Below are positions 47,017 to 57,809 of a stretch of DNA of 64,000 bases, in pieces. A model generated the notes under the pieces. It had not been told where the DNA came from. It saw only the letters and a program-made list of their open reading frames with translations, and did not search any database. The translations under genes were made by a program, and so were the position numbers. The DNA is taken from NCBI GenBank assembly GCA_029168955.1, contig JAPDOI010000433.1, forward strand, positions 392,501 through 456,500, written 5' to 3'. Within the stretch, counting starts at the first letter, position 1; every line of letters begins with the position of its first letter. The stretch comes from Aplectana chamaeleonis. Taxonomy: Eukaryota > Nematoda > Chromadorea > Rhabditida > Cosmocercidae.

Positions 47017-48712
47017 GTAATAAACTAGGAAAACTGTGAATTACCAAACATGTTTCGGTGATTTTTTATCACTCCCGATGAAATTCAGCAAGGATGTATT
47101 CAGGAGAGCTTGCGGGTTCGATAAGCAGGGTGGGGCGCCGCAACATGCGCTCGGCGGGAGGCGGACACGCGGAGTTTTTGACCGGTCTGAGTCTGGGGTT
47201 TCGCCCGTACACTTTTCAGTTCCGCGCGTGAGCGATTTACCTTTTCACCTGAGCGGCCACCTCAAACGTGGTAATCTTATGCAAAAGTCAAATTTTCGTT
47301 GCGCCAAGTCTTCTAAAAAAATGTGGTATGTTATTGATCATCAAATCAAACTCCGTCTAGAAAAAAAAGAAGGATTTTTGTTAGGTTCGAGGTGGTACAC
47401 TCGAGTAAAGTAGTTCCTTGCGAGCAATGCGAATGGTACAGCTCGGTTAAAGACTGATGAATTGAACTGAAAAAAATGATGAGTCGTCATTCTCATAGTA
47501 TGATAGTCGTGTAGAACCGACCGAAAATTTGAGAGATGTTCAACTTCTAAATTAATTTATTCAGTGTTTTCTACAAGATTCGACAAAAATTTGCGTGTTT
47601 CAAAGTTTGAGAGGTGATGGCTTGCCAAAAATTCAACGAAAATTGAAATATTGAACCTTTTCTGAAAGAAAAACCTTCTCTCCATGGAAAACAATGCTCA
47701 CAAAATTCAAAGCCGAGAGTTCTCAAAAATTACATTGCAAAAAATTCAACAATTTTAAACAATCCTGAAAATGATCACGACACTATTTTCGAAAGAAGAG
47801 AAAATTTTCGTTGAATCATTGTTTTTTCGTAGGGAAGAAATCACCATTTATAAAGAGATCATTAAATGATGAATTCTCTATTATTTGAAATTTCATTTGC
47901 CCTAGACATTCCTATAATCAGTGCGAATTTCAGCGATTTAAGAACATTTTGAGGAAATCTTCGTTCTTGGAATATGTAGACATAATTTTTAACGAAGAGA
48001 GCCATAAATCGTCTTTAAAATCGAGAAAAACAGAATATTGCGCCTAATTCCTATCTTTACGGTCACAAAACCAAGTGAAAATAGATTCTTGTTTAGGGAT
48101 AGAGAATATCTCTGTTGAGGAATGTTTTTGGGACACTCGCATTCACTACCGACCGAGGCCTGTGTTGAACGGCCCTCGCAAACTCGTGCCAGATACGAGG
48201 CAGTCTTTGGTGGGCATGAAACAGTCGGCAATGCGACCATCATTTCCTCGATCGGTGGCGAAGATCAATGGATAGAAGCAAGGATGAAAAACCCGTTAAG
48301 GATATCAATGAGCCTCACGGGGGTCTTCATTTTTGATGAGTCGCTGCAGCGCTGCTGCTGCACTCGACACATCCCCCGCGACAGAAAGATTATAAGAAAA
48401 AAGAAAAGATCAAAAATGAGGAGCAGCAGTTGGGGCGAGAATAGAGAGCAGCAGTTGGGGCTGCAATGGAGAGCAGCAGTTGGGGCCACAAGCAGGAGCA
48501 GCAGTTGGGGAGACGACTGGAGCAGTTGGGGCAACTGTAGCAGCAGGTGTGGCAACTATACGAGCAGCAGTTGGGGCAGTGAGCGGAGCAAGAGGACACA
48601 AAGTGCTACCCTGGGCAGCAGTTGGGGGAACGAAAGGGGCTTTCACCTCGACGAGTAAATGCGTTAGTAATCCCCTCGTGCTGCCTTACTAAGGCGCGAG
48701 TATCTGAGAAGG
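47017..48712 (+). repeat. Dispersed repeat R, plus copy (about 1.7 kb)
   Basis: Inverse of 20060-21895. It starts at TAATAAACTAGGAAAACTG and ends near TTACTAAGGCGCGAGTATCT. Contains a CAGCAGTTGGGG-rich stretch (48417-48620). Directly upstream of gag, so it may be the LTR or untranslated leader of the Bel/Pao element. I could not identify LTR termini or a primer-binding site. Confidence 0.65.
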
Positions 48713-49203
48713 CTCAAATAACGCGATCACTCAACACTCTGAGAGACGCAGTTGATAAGATAGATCACCAATCGTTCCTTGAAATCAACTTTTCGCCACA
48801 TCATTCGCCTAATGAGCGCCTCAAAATAATTGTCGAAAGGAAAGCTAAGATTGCAGAATCGAAGGCAAACATAGGGGACTGTTAGGCAATGCGAAGAACA
48901 AGTTCCAGGTCGCGCTTCAGTTGGCTGATAGTTCACAGATGCCAAATTCGCCTTCGCTGGAAATCGAGATCGATTTACATTGGGAGCAGAATAATGGGGA
49001 TGATGTAGAAGAGAAGGCCGATGAAGCTTTATCGAAATTGACCGCTCACGTTCACAAGCTAGAAATTTTCGATGAAAGTTTGCTACGAGAAATCGCCCAA
49101 TCAGGCACGCATAATGGAAGAACTGTGGAAAATCTCGCTCGTGGCACCCAAATAAATCTTTCATTGCAATAATTCTCTTCCTAGAACTGATGCTATCTCA
49201 CAT

Positions 49204-50079
49204 GTGTCTCTCAATTCGCCTAATGTCCGTCGTGGTAACATTCCAGCAACTCCGAGACAGTTTAGAGTCTCAGATTTATCTGTAACGCCTGCAGTCGAGG
49301 AACTCAGTAATGTTATGTCTGCGCAGATTAAAAAACTGGAAGTTGAACCTTATCATGAAGATATCAGCCAGTTCAGTGAGTTTTGGTGCATGTTCGACAC
49401 TTTGATTCACTCTAATCCCAATATTCCTATCACCGATAAGTTCAGCTATCTAAGGCTCGCTCTGAAAGGTCACGCCTCTCATGTTATTCAGCGTATTCAC
49501 AATACTAAAGATAACTATGAGCTTTCTATTGAGCTGCTTCATAAGCGCTTCAATCGACCGCAATGCGCTAGGGTATCAATCTATCAAGAGCTAAAGGACT
49601 TGCCAGCTGCACCTACTTCGTGTATTTCACAACGCAATACTCTTTGTCACTTGCACTCACTCCTAGCGCAGTTTTCTAGATATGAAAACACTAATACCTC
49701 CACGGCTACGTTGCGCATTGTACTAGATAAGTTCCCAGATCGCACGAAACATGAAGTCGCGAAAAAAGAACACGCCTCGGGAACTATCTGGGACTTAGAA
49801 CAACTGCTCGTAGGACTAGACGGAACTATAGAGGAATTTGAGGCCATCGAGACTTATTATCAAACGCCTAAACCCGCTAGCCGTCCAGAGTATCCTGTAA
49901 ATTCTGCTCATGTGTCGCCTTCTCGGAGCCAACAAAGGCACCATCTGTCGATATGTTGTTTTTGTCGACCACGGAATCACCCATCATTTCGATGCACGCT
50001 AAACGTTCCCGCTCGCGATCGCCGACGCATAGTAAGACCACAATCTTTGCTGGAAATGTTTTCAGGAAGGACATTCTAG
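49204..50079 (+). pseudogene. Bel/Pao-type gag (DUF1759-like) with zinc knuckle
   Basis: The region YHEDISQFSEFWCMFDTLIH through DKFSYLRLALKGHA and LLHKRFNRPQ matches the gag-like domain (DUF1759) typical of Bel/Pao elements, which forms the particle. Near its C-terminus is a zinc-knuckle motif, C-x2-C-x4-H-x4-C, read in CCFCRPRNHPSFRC (about residues 248-262). A second cysteine/histidine box (CVKCGFDHNIILC, about 50100-50140) lies downstream in another frame, so a frameshift near 50040 separates them. The start is uncertain: the element's frame continues upstream through stops. Listed as a broken gene of a retroelement. Confidence 0.75.
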
Positions 50080-50242
50080 TAGAGTTCGCGTATTCCCCTC
50101 CTGTGTCAAATGTGGGTTTGACCACAACATCATCCTTTGCGATAGGAAAGATAATTCATATTCATCCGGTAGACAGCGCTCACCTGACGGTCGCAATCGC
50201 GACCAAGATCGCGGTCGCTCGCAGCATACTCAGGCAAAAAAG

Positions 50243-50480
50243 CGGACTTACCGCGAAGAAGACTAGGGCCGATCGCGTGATCAACGACGATCAACCCGCC
50301 ATTTGTGCGCGGTTTGCGCTAAAAGGCCAGGCGGTCGGTCCGCCTAGAAGAGAATCGGACTTAACGCGAACAAGACTGGGGCCGATCGCGTGATCAACGG
50401 CGATCAACCCGCAATTTGTGCGCGGTTTGCGCTAAAAGGTTAGGCGGTCGGTCCGCATACACGAGAATCGGACTTATCGC
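50243..50480 (+). repeat. 113-bp tandem duplication in the gag C-terminus
   Basis: CGGACTTA-CGCG recurs at 50243, 50356 and 50469, 113 bp apart, each followed by a GATCGCGTGATCAACG-type block. In one frame the motif encodes RTYR, fitting an arginine-rich gag tail. Further diverged copies lie at 50671 and about 50829. Confidence 0.75.
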
Positions 50481-50549
50481 GAGTATCCTTAAGAGCCTCA
50501 GCCGTATTAATCCCCGGGATCAAATGCATGAACGCACTCGACGAGATTA

Positions 50550-50653
50550 GGTAAAGTGCGGGGAAGGCACTGACCAATGACGGAGCGCCGGTGATCAATC
50601 GCCCTTGATCAGCGGCGCTCCGTCACTGGTCAATGCCTTCCCCGCACGCTACC
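50550..50653. mobile_element. 104-bp palindromic MITE with TA duplication and empty-site relative
   Basis: Arms of about 40 bp (from GGTAAAGTGCGGGGAAGGC) are near-perfect inverted repeats around a 24-base loop containing TGATCAA and TTGATCA. It is flanked by TA (50548-50549, 50654-50655). The inverted relative at about 56415-56457 runs from CATGAACGCAC through GACGAGATTACTCAGACATA without the insertion. Confidence 0.85.
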
Positions 50654-50946
50654 TACTCAGACATAGGAGCGGACTTATCGCGACGCACAATAGGAACAAT
50701 CGCGTGATCGACGGCGATCAAACCGGTATTTGAGGGCGATCAAACCGGCAATTGGAGCGATCAACCCGTCTTTAGAGCGCGGTCAGCACTAAAAGAGCAG
50801 GCGATCAGTACACTTTCATCATAATAGGACATACCGCGCACAAACCTTCAAGACGTAGCCGTTGTCCTGCATGCTGTCAACCCTACAGGGCCAAACAAGT
50901 TTTTTCCACGGGTGGCCCTCGAAAGTAAACAGTATGGGGTTCTATG

Positions 50947-51167
50947 GAGCGCCCATAGCCACAAACACAAAAGATCACCGTCGCTAGGGGAGGTGCGGCT
51001 AAACATTTATTATTGATTGTATCCTGAGCTACCGCGGCTATCTACAGCTCAATAGAGCGAGGCATGTATAGATAGCCACAATCGTCAAGGATACAATCAT
51101 TATATCATTCTCAACCGTACCTACCGTAACGACAAAGGTCGCTTGTTATTCTTAACTATGGGCGCTC
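50947..51167. mobile_element. Palindromic MITE (about 220 bp)
   Basis: The arms start GAGCGCCCATAG and meet around 51048-51062. Inner arms TGATTGTATCCT and GGCTATCTA pair well; outer parts are diverged. It lies at the edge of the decayed retroelement, where gag/protease similarity stops. Confidence 0.65.
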
Positions 51168-52329
51168 ACTTAGAGGTCACCCAAGAATGACTTGGATGGC
51201 CTACAATACCGGAAATCGGTCTACAAATCGAGACAAGACTCAATTAGCACTCGCTACGGGCCGGATTCATACTTACCGCGACAAATGAAGAGAAGCTGTG
51301 CTTACAATCCTTATCGACCAAAAATCTATATGCATCCATGGACGATTGAAATAAACTCTGTATCGCGTCGGCGGTGAATATGGTTCCAGGCCATTTTCAC
51401 TAATTCTCAGTCTTAACATCAAAATAGATAAAATTTCATTTTCGCTCGCATTTTGAACAAATCGCAAAGGCACATTTATGTACTGGACGCACAGTTATGT
51501 GAATCATTAAAGAAAAATTCGAATAATGCCTAGTGGATACTGGATATTTAATACTACTTTGGATAATGGATACATAGAGGTAACGTAATAAATTTAATCT
51601 GAGGAATGGACGGGGCTGCGACGGTAGATCGCCGCGCGCGAATCGAAATCCCGTTGGCCAAAGAGGCCGCCAACACCGCACGACCAGCCGCCTGGTCCAT
51701 GCGTCAGACTAAATCCAATACCGAAACCATACATGTACCGAACAGAAAAATGCAAACAATTCTTAGAGAAGTAGACTCGAGATGCGGAAGGATCATAAAC
51801 GGATTGCAAACAAATTCCAGGACTGGCAAATGAATGAGCATACAAGAGCATGATAGAAGAGACATTGCGCACCAAAACAACAGTACAACAGAAAACAAAA
51901 ATTTAACACTAACAGAAATGGCAAAACATTCGATGACACGACAAAATTGCCATCATAAGCAATCGAATAAAAAAAAGAGCATTCCGAAATAGGTTATCAA
52001 ATATAAAGCACAGCTCGTGCGTGGTGTTGCTTATAGGATACATACAAAACTATAAGACAGATGCGAACATCTCATCTCCAAAGGTTATTAAACAAGCGGG
52101 ACATGGATGAACTCTGAATTTTTTCATGGGCAACTGTGTCTCGGAAACGTGATATGTCTTCGAGCCGGGTCAATCAGGCCGTTGTGTAGGACCAAAGCGG
52201 AGGTACGATACTGTTGGTGCCCGAAATTTCAGAAAAGTTTTACGACTGCATCACAAATCATTGTTGAGTATCAGAATTGTGACGATCCCCACTGGGAAAT
52301 TTCATAACAGGATTTTCTTTCGTAAAAAA
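51168..52329. other. 1.1 kb without a supported gene
   Basis: No domain, exon or repeat structure was recognised. Open frames on both strands are short. Confidence 0.35.
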
Positions 52330-52788
52330 AACCCGTTTGAAAATCTCGTAGCATTCAGCTTCCTTTTTCCCACGTCTGTCTGACGTGGTTTGTGTAATAC
52401 ACAAATGTCGAAAATGCTGGACGTCTGAAAGGGTTTAGCTCCTGTTACTTGTTAGGTTGATTATTTCTTTTAGCACTTTCATTGTCAAAATTTCTCCAAA
52501 AATAAGAAGCTTCCAATACACACGCTTGAGTGAGAGAATTTCTCGAAATAAAGAATATGAAATTTTGGATTTCCCCGGCCTATCGAAGCCTGTTGTAGCG
52601 CTTCTGCTCCTCGCGCTAGGTGATCGACCGGGAAAAAACCTTTTCAGACCTCGAAGCGGTTTACAAGATGCTATAGCATTCTGAATACGCAGCATTGAGG
52701 TCTCAAGCCTTGTCATCTATCTCCACTTGGTTCAAGCAGTGGATTAAGAAGACAAAACCAAGTGCGGTTTTCTGCGCGGACGCTGCCT
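52330..52788. mobile_element. Partial MITE of the AGGCAGCG subfamily, copy 6
   Basis: The right end GCGCGGACGCTGCCT is followed by TTAA (52789-52792). The body matches 45770-46130 (CTGTCGTAGCGCTTCTG-like block, GCATTGAGGTCTCAAG). The left end is not clear. Confidence 0.6.
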
Positions 52789-52792
52789 TTAA

Positions 52793-53975
52793 CGGCCCTT
52801 CGATAACGTACACAATCGCGCTAGTACCTGTTTTCGCAGCATTTCGACGAAATGATGTCATAGTAAAAGTATGGCTAAAACGGGTAATGAACCCAATCCT
52901 ATCCCCTTCGAGACAATTCGGCGCCAACCAAGTGTACGAACGCCAGTGTCAGGCGGATACAGACTGTGTCACAGAGAAACTCCCATGCTTCCTACGAATG
53001 CGAGTCGGTAGCAGAGGCAAGAGACAGCGAGAGTGGAGGAGAAGCGAAGACAGTAGCCTCGCGAGCGTGGCTTGCGCTGTGAATAAAGGGAATTCCGATT
53101 TTTTACAAAAGATACCATCCCACAGACGAATAGAGGGACATTTATAGGCATTCACCAAATGTATAAATTTGTGGTCGTGAGAGCGTGGCAATTTCGTGCC
53201 AAAAATGGCGAATTTCGTGCCAGGCAATTGCAGGCTGATCACTATCCAAATGATTCACATACGGCATAAAATCGCTCTGAAATCATGAGAAAGAGTTTTT
53301 ATCAGAAACTCAGAAAACAACTAGGTCGAACTAACCGTGAGCTTCACAGGAAATTAACTGCAGCCAGGCCGGAACGATAGAAAGCTGAGCATATTGTGGC
53401 TAATATAAATCAAGAGACTACGACCCAACGCATTCTGAAGCGAAAAATCACAAACTCGGGATGAAAACGGTACAAATGACGCAATTGACAGGAAAATTGT
53501 AATTGTTTATTACGGGATGAACCAGTGTAATGACATCGTAGTAGATCAACAAACTCGTAGGGACAGGGTGTAACGACATCATAAAGCAGTAACACAAAGA
53601 GATTTTAGCACTCGGGATCTTGTGCTACCGTAACCTTCGGCTAGCCACGGAGCGCTTTATTGTATCATAAACGTCAACACCGTGTTCCGCGTAGAATTTG
53701 AAGCTGGGACGAATGCATCAACAGGCCGGGTTGGGGCAGGGGCAGGGCAGTCTGCGCCTTTGAAGATCTCTGTTATTCAAAAAACCCAGCTAGGGGGCTG
53801 GGGCAGCTAGCGCAGCAAAAATCACTGCTGGGACACTATTGATTAGATGATCTACTGCCCTCGCACTGCGATCGTCAAAGATGCCGACTGGCCTGCCCCA
53901 ACCCGGCGCGTTGATGCATCCGGCCCCTGAAGTCTAGCGCTGTTGATGTTACCTCATTCAATAGCACGCCTGGAT
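52793..53975. other. 1.2 kb without a supported gene
   Basis: The plus frame to 53147 has no recognised domain. A stretch at 53285-53370 reading KSFYQKLRKQLGRTNREL is basic and helical-looking but short. A near-repeat of CTGCCCCAACCCGGC/GCCGGGTTGGGGCAG (53725-53745, 53895-53915) is inverted. Confidence 0.3.
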
Positions 53976-54005
53976 AGCGAGAAATTTTATAGGACGCCAT
54001 AGGCG

Positions 54006-55536
54006 AAGAATACTACGTGGCCTTGAGCTGTGGCTCACTACGCGCGGCGGTCGCGTCGCGGCGTTGCAATTAGAGCACGCTCATACGTCGCCAACGCCTT
54101 TAGATGGGGTTGCGTGGGATGAAGAAGAACATGACAGACAACAATGTACAGGTGTTCAGGCGGCATGAAGGCCGCTGTCTACAAAGCCATTATTGGCAAT
54201 CAACAATAGTTCCTACTTCCAGTGATGGAGCATGGGTGTTAAATGTCAGGTAGAACTGACGGAGGTCAAACTGCATCACTCGTCATCATGTTAATAGTGT
54301 CTGGTTTCTAACAGGCATCACTCTCTTCTATAGTTGTACAATTTCAAAGAAAAATTCCGAACAAACGAAAAATGAAAAAAATTCGTTCGACAAAATTTCG
54401 AACGAACGGAATTTGAAAAAAACTTAGTTCGACGAATTTTCGAACGAAAGAAGACGAACGAAAAAAATTTCGAAAATTTCGTTCGTGTACAACTATACTC
54501 TCTTCTTCTATACTTTAAATAATTTCTTATTTTGAGACATTCTTCTTCCGTATTTCCTAGAATTAACACCTGAGCTTATCAGTTATCTCTCACAAGACTG
54601 CCAACAGAGGATCGGTCTTAGAAACCCTTACGGAAATCATTCAGGCACGGAGAACACATCAACTTTTTGCTCCTTGTGCAAGCTAAAGCCTTTTGCATTC
54701 AAGAACCTGTATAGGCACATAAGGGGGCTCACGAGTGCTCAGAGGCACAGGTGTAGCAGGTGAAAAATGATGTTAAAATGGCTAAATTCAAGGACTGCAA
54801 TGCATTTCCCTGACATACTTGCGAGAAAACCTATCATTCAGCAAGCGGTCTAAAAAAGACGGAGGGGTATGTTTCAAGAATTGCAGTTCCCACGTTAATG
54901 GCGAACTGAGGCCGAAACTACTCCAATACCGTCCTCGAGATGAAATATGGCAAAGAAACACCACGTGTCAAAGAAGAATCGCAGCCCGTTGGCAGAATAC
55001 ACTCTTCACAAGATCACATAAACATTTCGTATAAATATTTGGGTGAAAAAATGATCGGGATGATCTTTGGGCAATGAAAGAGGATTAGTTCTGACTAAAA
55101 ATTAGGTATCTTCCGAATTATGAAGGTTCTGACGCTGATGTATCAAAGTGCGAAGAGGGTTCAGATTAGGTATATCAGGAAATGCGGTGATAATCAGTTA
55201 TATGAAACAAAAAGATAGTAACACTATAGTGAAGATAACACGACAAAATTGTAATATTATTATTATCCTGAAAATAGTACCTAGTTGATTTACTCTATAC
55301 TCGAAATGCACGCTGCCCCGAGTCATAATCAGTTGCCAATACTTGAGGTGAAATGATTTCTTGTGTTTGTTACACCACCTCAAATGATGGAAGGAAACCA
55401 GCGCGTGTGAATGATTACGCATTCGGCTCCCACTCTGACATCCCACTGAAACAGAGGTAAGCGTGTTCTTATTGCGACGCCGCAATGCGACCGCAGCGCG
55501 TAGTGAGCCACAGCTCAAGGCCACGTAGTATTCTTC
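54006..55536. mobile_element. Mutator-like TIR element (1.5 kb) with perfect 9-bp duplication
   Basis: Terminal inverted repeats begin GAAGAATACTACGTGGCCTT and are identical for about 41 bp, then about 90% similar to about 78 bp. GCCATAGGC is present at both sides (53997-54005, 55537-55545), a perfect 9-bp target duplication typical of Mutator-like elements. The interior has no recognisable transposase. It carries a nested small MITE. Confidence 0.85.
54330..54496. mobile_element. 167-bp MITE with perfect 10-bp duplication, nested
   Basis: The ends ATAGTTGTACA and TGTACAACTAT are flanked by ACTCTCTTCT on both sides (54320-54329, 54497-54506). The interior is made of TTCGAACGAA-like repeats. 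The termini resemble those of the 3.6-kb element at 38418 (ATACTTGGGC). Confidence 0.85.
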
Positions 55537-56194
55537 GCCATAGGCAACAGCTGCGGTGGTCCCACCACGACTGGCAACGAAGAAAATTTAGAAAGTTTAA
55601 AGGACGCAATATGCAACAGCTACGATGGTCCCACTACGTTTCGTAACCGAGAAATTTTAAAGGACGCATTTCGCAACTATTATGGTGTTCCCACCATGAT
55701 TGGTAACGGAGAAGCTTGAAAGAGCCCAATACGCAACAAATGAGGTGGTCCCACCACGATCCAAAAAGAAGAAAGCTCAAAGGATTCAATATGCAACACC
55801 CACGGTGGTCCCACCACGATTTATCACTGAGAGAATTTGAATGATGCAATATGTAGCGGCTGTGGTGGTCCCACCACGACTCGCAACGGGGAAACTTCAA
55901 AGGAAGCAACACAGAACAGCTATGGTGGTCCCACGATTCGTCAGCGAGAAATTTATGGAAAATCAGAAAGAACAACAATGTTGTTGTTGTTCCTTACGAG
56001 AACAAACAACAGAAACAACATCCATGAATGAATACGAGATCAACATGAACCAATAAGAAAGAACCGTGATGAAGTACAGATAGATACAAAACAATGGACT
56101 CCACCATGAAGAAGCGCGCAAATTCGAATTTCAGCTTTGCGCGTGAACTGAGACGCAAAACCGCCCAGAACACCACACACACCACCTCACGGTT

Positions 56195-56460
56195 GAACGC
56201 GGTCAGTCCGATTTTTGTGCGACATCAGTCCTATTACTGCGTTTGCGCGCGATCCGACCGGATGGCGAAGCGGTTGTATCGCGAGCACAGGAATGCAATC
56301 GCTCTGACCGCGAGTTTAATCGCGGTAAGTCCTAATTGGGCTTTCGATCGCGGTCAAAACGGTTCCTGAGCGCGGTAAGTACTATTCGGCAAGTTCTGTG
56401 CGCGATAAGTCCGCCCTTATGTCTGAGTAATCTCGTCGCGTGCGTTCATGCATACGGTCC
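56195..56460 (-). repeat. Inverted relative of the gag C-terminal repeats at 50.2-50.8 kb
   Basis: Read on the minus strand it contains GGACTTACCGCG-type motifs (four, in variants), coding RTYRAQ or TYRAQ. It also contains a stretch from CATGAACGCAC to GACATAAGGGCGGACTTATC matching 50526-50680 without the 104-bp MITE. No gag core is recognisable on either side. Confidence 0.65.
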
Positions 56461-57068
56461 CTGCCCGCGGTAAACGAGATGGGGGCACCCATGCATGCAC
56501 GCTTGACCACGAGTGACCCTCAAAACGAAAAAGGAGCCCCGGATTTCTACTTCAATTCTCAGCTTCCACATATGAATAACACTTTTACTGACTCACGCTC
56601 GCATTTGTAACAAAGACCACAAATTTATCCCATGCACGCTCAATAACATATCATAATATTTATTCAGCATGAACAAATGTACGGAAATATGTTAAACTAC
56701 ATGGCAGATCGTATGCAGGGATAACCGGATATTGGACCTTCCCTATATCAAATAACGGTTAAATTTCTTTGTTATTATTCAGTTGTTCGTTAATCGTTAT
56801 CCGTTTATACGTTATGCAACCATTTTCGGGGTAATTTATTATTACCGTTATTTGTTGTCGGAAACCCCTCACATGAAATGAAAACAAACAGAGAGCATAA
56901 AAACATGATTTAGCAAATGTAAATGAGGGAACTACAGAACAGAGGCAAACTTCATATTCTCAAAAAATATTATGCAAGCTGGACTCTTTATGAGATCAGC
57001 GGATCGGACAGACAACGAGCCTATGGAAACATTGAAGAAGAATGCGTTATTTTCTCTAAGTTTACCTA
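56461..57068. other. AT-rich spacer, no gene seen
   Basis: Includes a stretch of short CGTTAT/ATAACG repeats of both orientations (56740-56860). A plus-strand frame at 56923-57222 is antisense to the better supported minus exon. Confidence 0.35.
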
Positions 57069-57753
57069 TTATTGGGATTCGAGACTACCTGATTCCAGAA
57101 CGAGAGAACAAAATGGGTCAGTCAGTTTGTACTCTTCGATTAGGACGTTAATCGTGTTATCAGTTTCGGCGTACAAGAATAAAACCACGGATCCTATGAT
57201 GTGCTCGGTTCCCAGCATGTAGACGACGTGTTGTTGGAATTTCACTAGCTTCCTCCAGTAGGTCTCCGACGAATATACATTGCCTCGAACCACCAGACGC
57301 AAGCTGAGACAAATGTAGTTTTTTTTGGCTGCCGATAAGCGTACAGAAAGACATATTTGGTGAAAGGAGTAAAAGCGTGTACTCTCCTAGAAGGGTGGTT
57401 GGCTTGTATGATGATATTTATATGCAATACAAGGTCAGAATAGTTTTCCTGCTGCTGCCCAATGATGTATCTTCCAGCGCCATTAACACATTGAACTTGG
57501 CTTTGAAAACTGCCTGCTTTTGCTGGGTGTTTTTATGAAACCTCGGCGATGGGTCGAGTACAAGACCCCGTAGTTCGACGAAAGAGCAGCTGGCAAGCGA
57601 TCTTCATCTTAGTTGACTTCAGGATGGGCGCTAAGCTCTCCGGGGTCCACTGTGAAAACTGACACGGAAGACTTGGCGGCTGAGACCCTGAGCACCTTGG
57701 TGTCGAAGTAGCTACCGCCATTTTGTATACGTGAGCATTGTGAACAAGCTACA
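57069..57753 (-). pseudogene. Two-exon gene 3' end with an in-frame stop, unrecognised product
   Basis: Exon 57753-57490 (after TTATCCAG, before GTGTTA) and exon 57303-57069 (after TTTGTCTCAG, stop TAA) join in phase. The first reads VACSQCSRIQNGGSYFDTKV ... FTVDPGELSAHPEVN, then TAA at 57611-57609, then DEDRLPAALSSNYGVLYSTH in the same frame. The second reads LRLVVRGNVYSSETYWRKLV, a hydrophobic stretch (HIIGSVVLFLYA) and an acidic end. Both halves around the stop look like normal protein, so the stop is a recent nonsense mutation, a read-through site or a sign that the model is wrong. The 186-bp intron contains another open frame. The 5' part is not seen; a TIR element begins at 57810. No family is recognised. 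Confidence 0.45.
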
Positions 57754-57809
57754 CTGGATAATTGTCTTACTTTTCAGAACTACATTTATATATAGCTACC
57801 TGTGTTCTG

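Larger units (their letters stand above)
48713..50960 (+). mobile_element. Decayed Bel/Pao-type LTR retrotransposon, gag region
   Basis: An N-terminal coiled-coil-like part is frameshifted (48720-49172), followed by a 291-codon gag frame, an arginine-rich C-terminus and a possible start of the protease region near 50855-50930 (AVNPTGPNKFFPRVALE). No reverse transcriptase or integrase follows. Multiple stops and frameshifts make the copy inactive. Confidence 0.7.
53976..55945. repeat. 60-bp tandem array (GGTGGTCCCACCACGA units), split by an insertion
   Basis: Six units after 55550 recur every 60 bp (55684, 55744, 55804, 55864, 55924). Each carries the self-complementary TGGTGGTCCCACCA-like core and a GGACGCAATATGCAACAG stretch. 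The left flank of the insertion (53980-53996, GAGAAATTTTATAGGACG) is the matching part of a unit, so the element at 54006-55536 landed inside the array. The frames across it (20-residue repeat) are by-products. Confidence 0.85.

Noticed and set aside
47017..48712. Confident LTR call
   Set aside because: No TG...CA termini, target duplication, primer-binding site or second copy downstream of a pol gene could be identified.
50243..56460. A single 6.2-kb TIR element bounded by GGACTTACCGCG repeats
   Set aside because: The motif is explained at least as well by arginine-rich gag coding repeats, and no terminal repeats or target duplication were found; kept only as a question.
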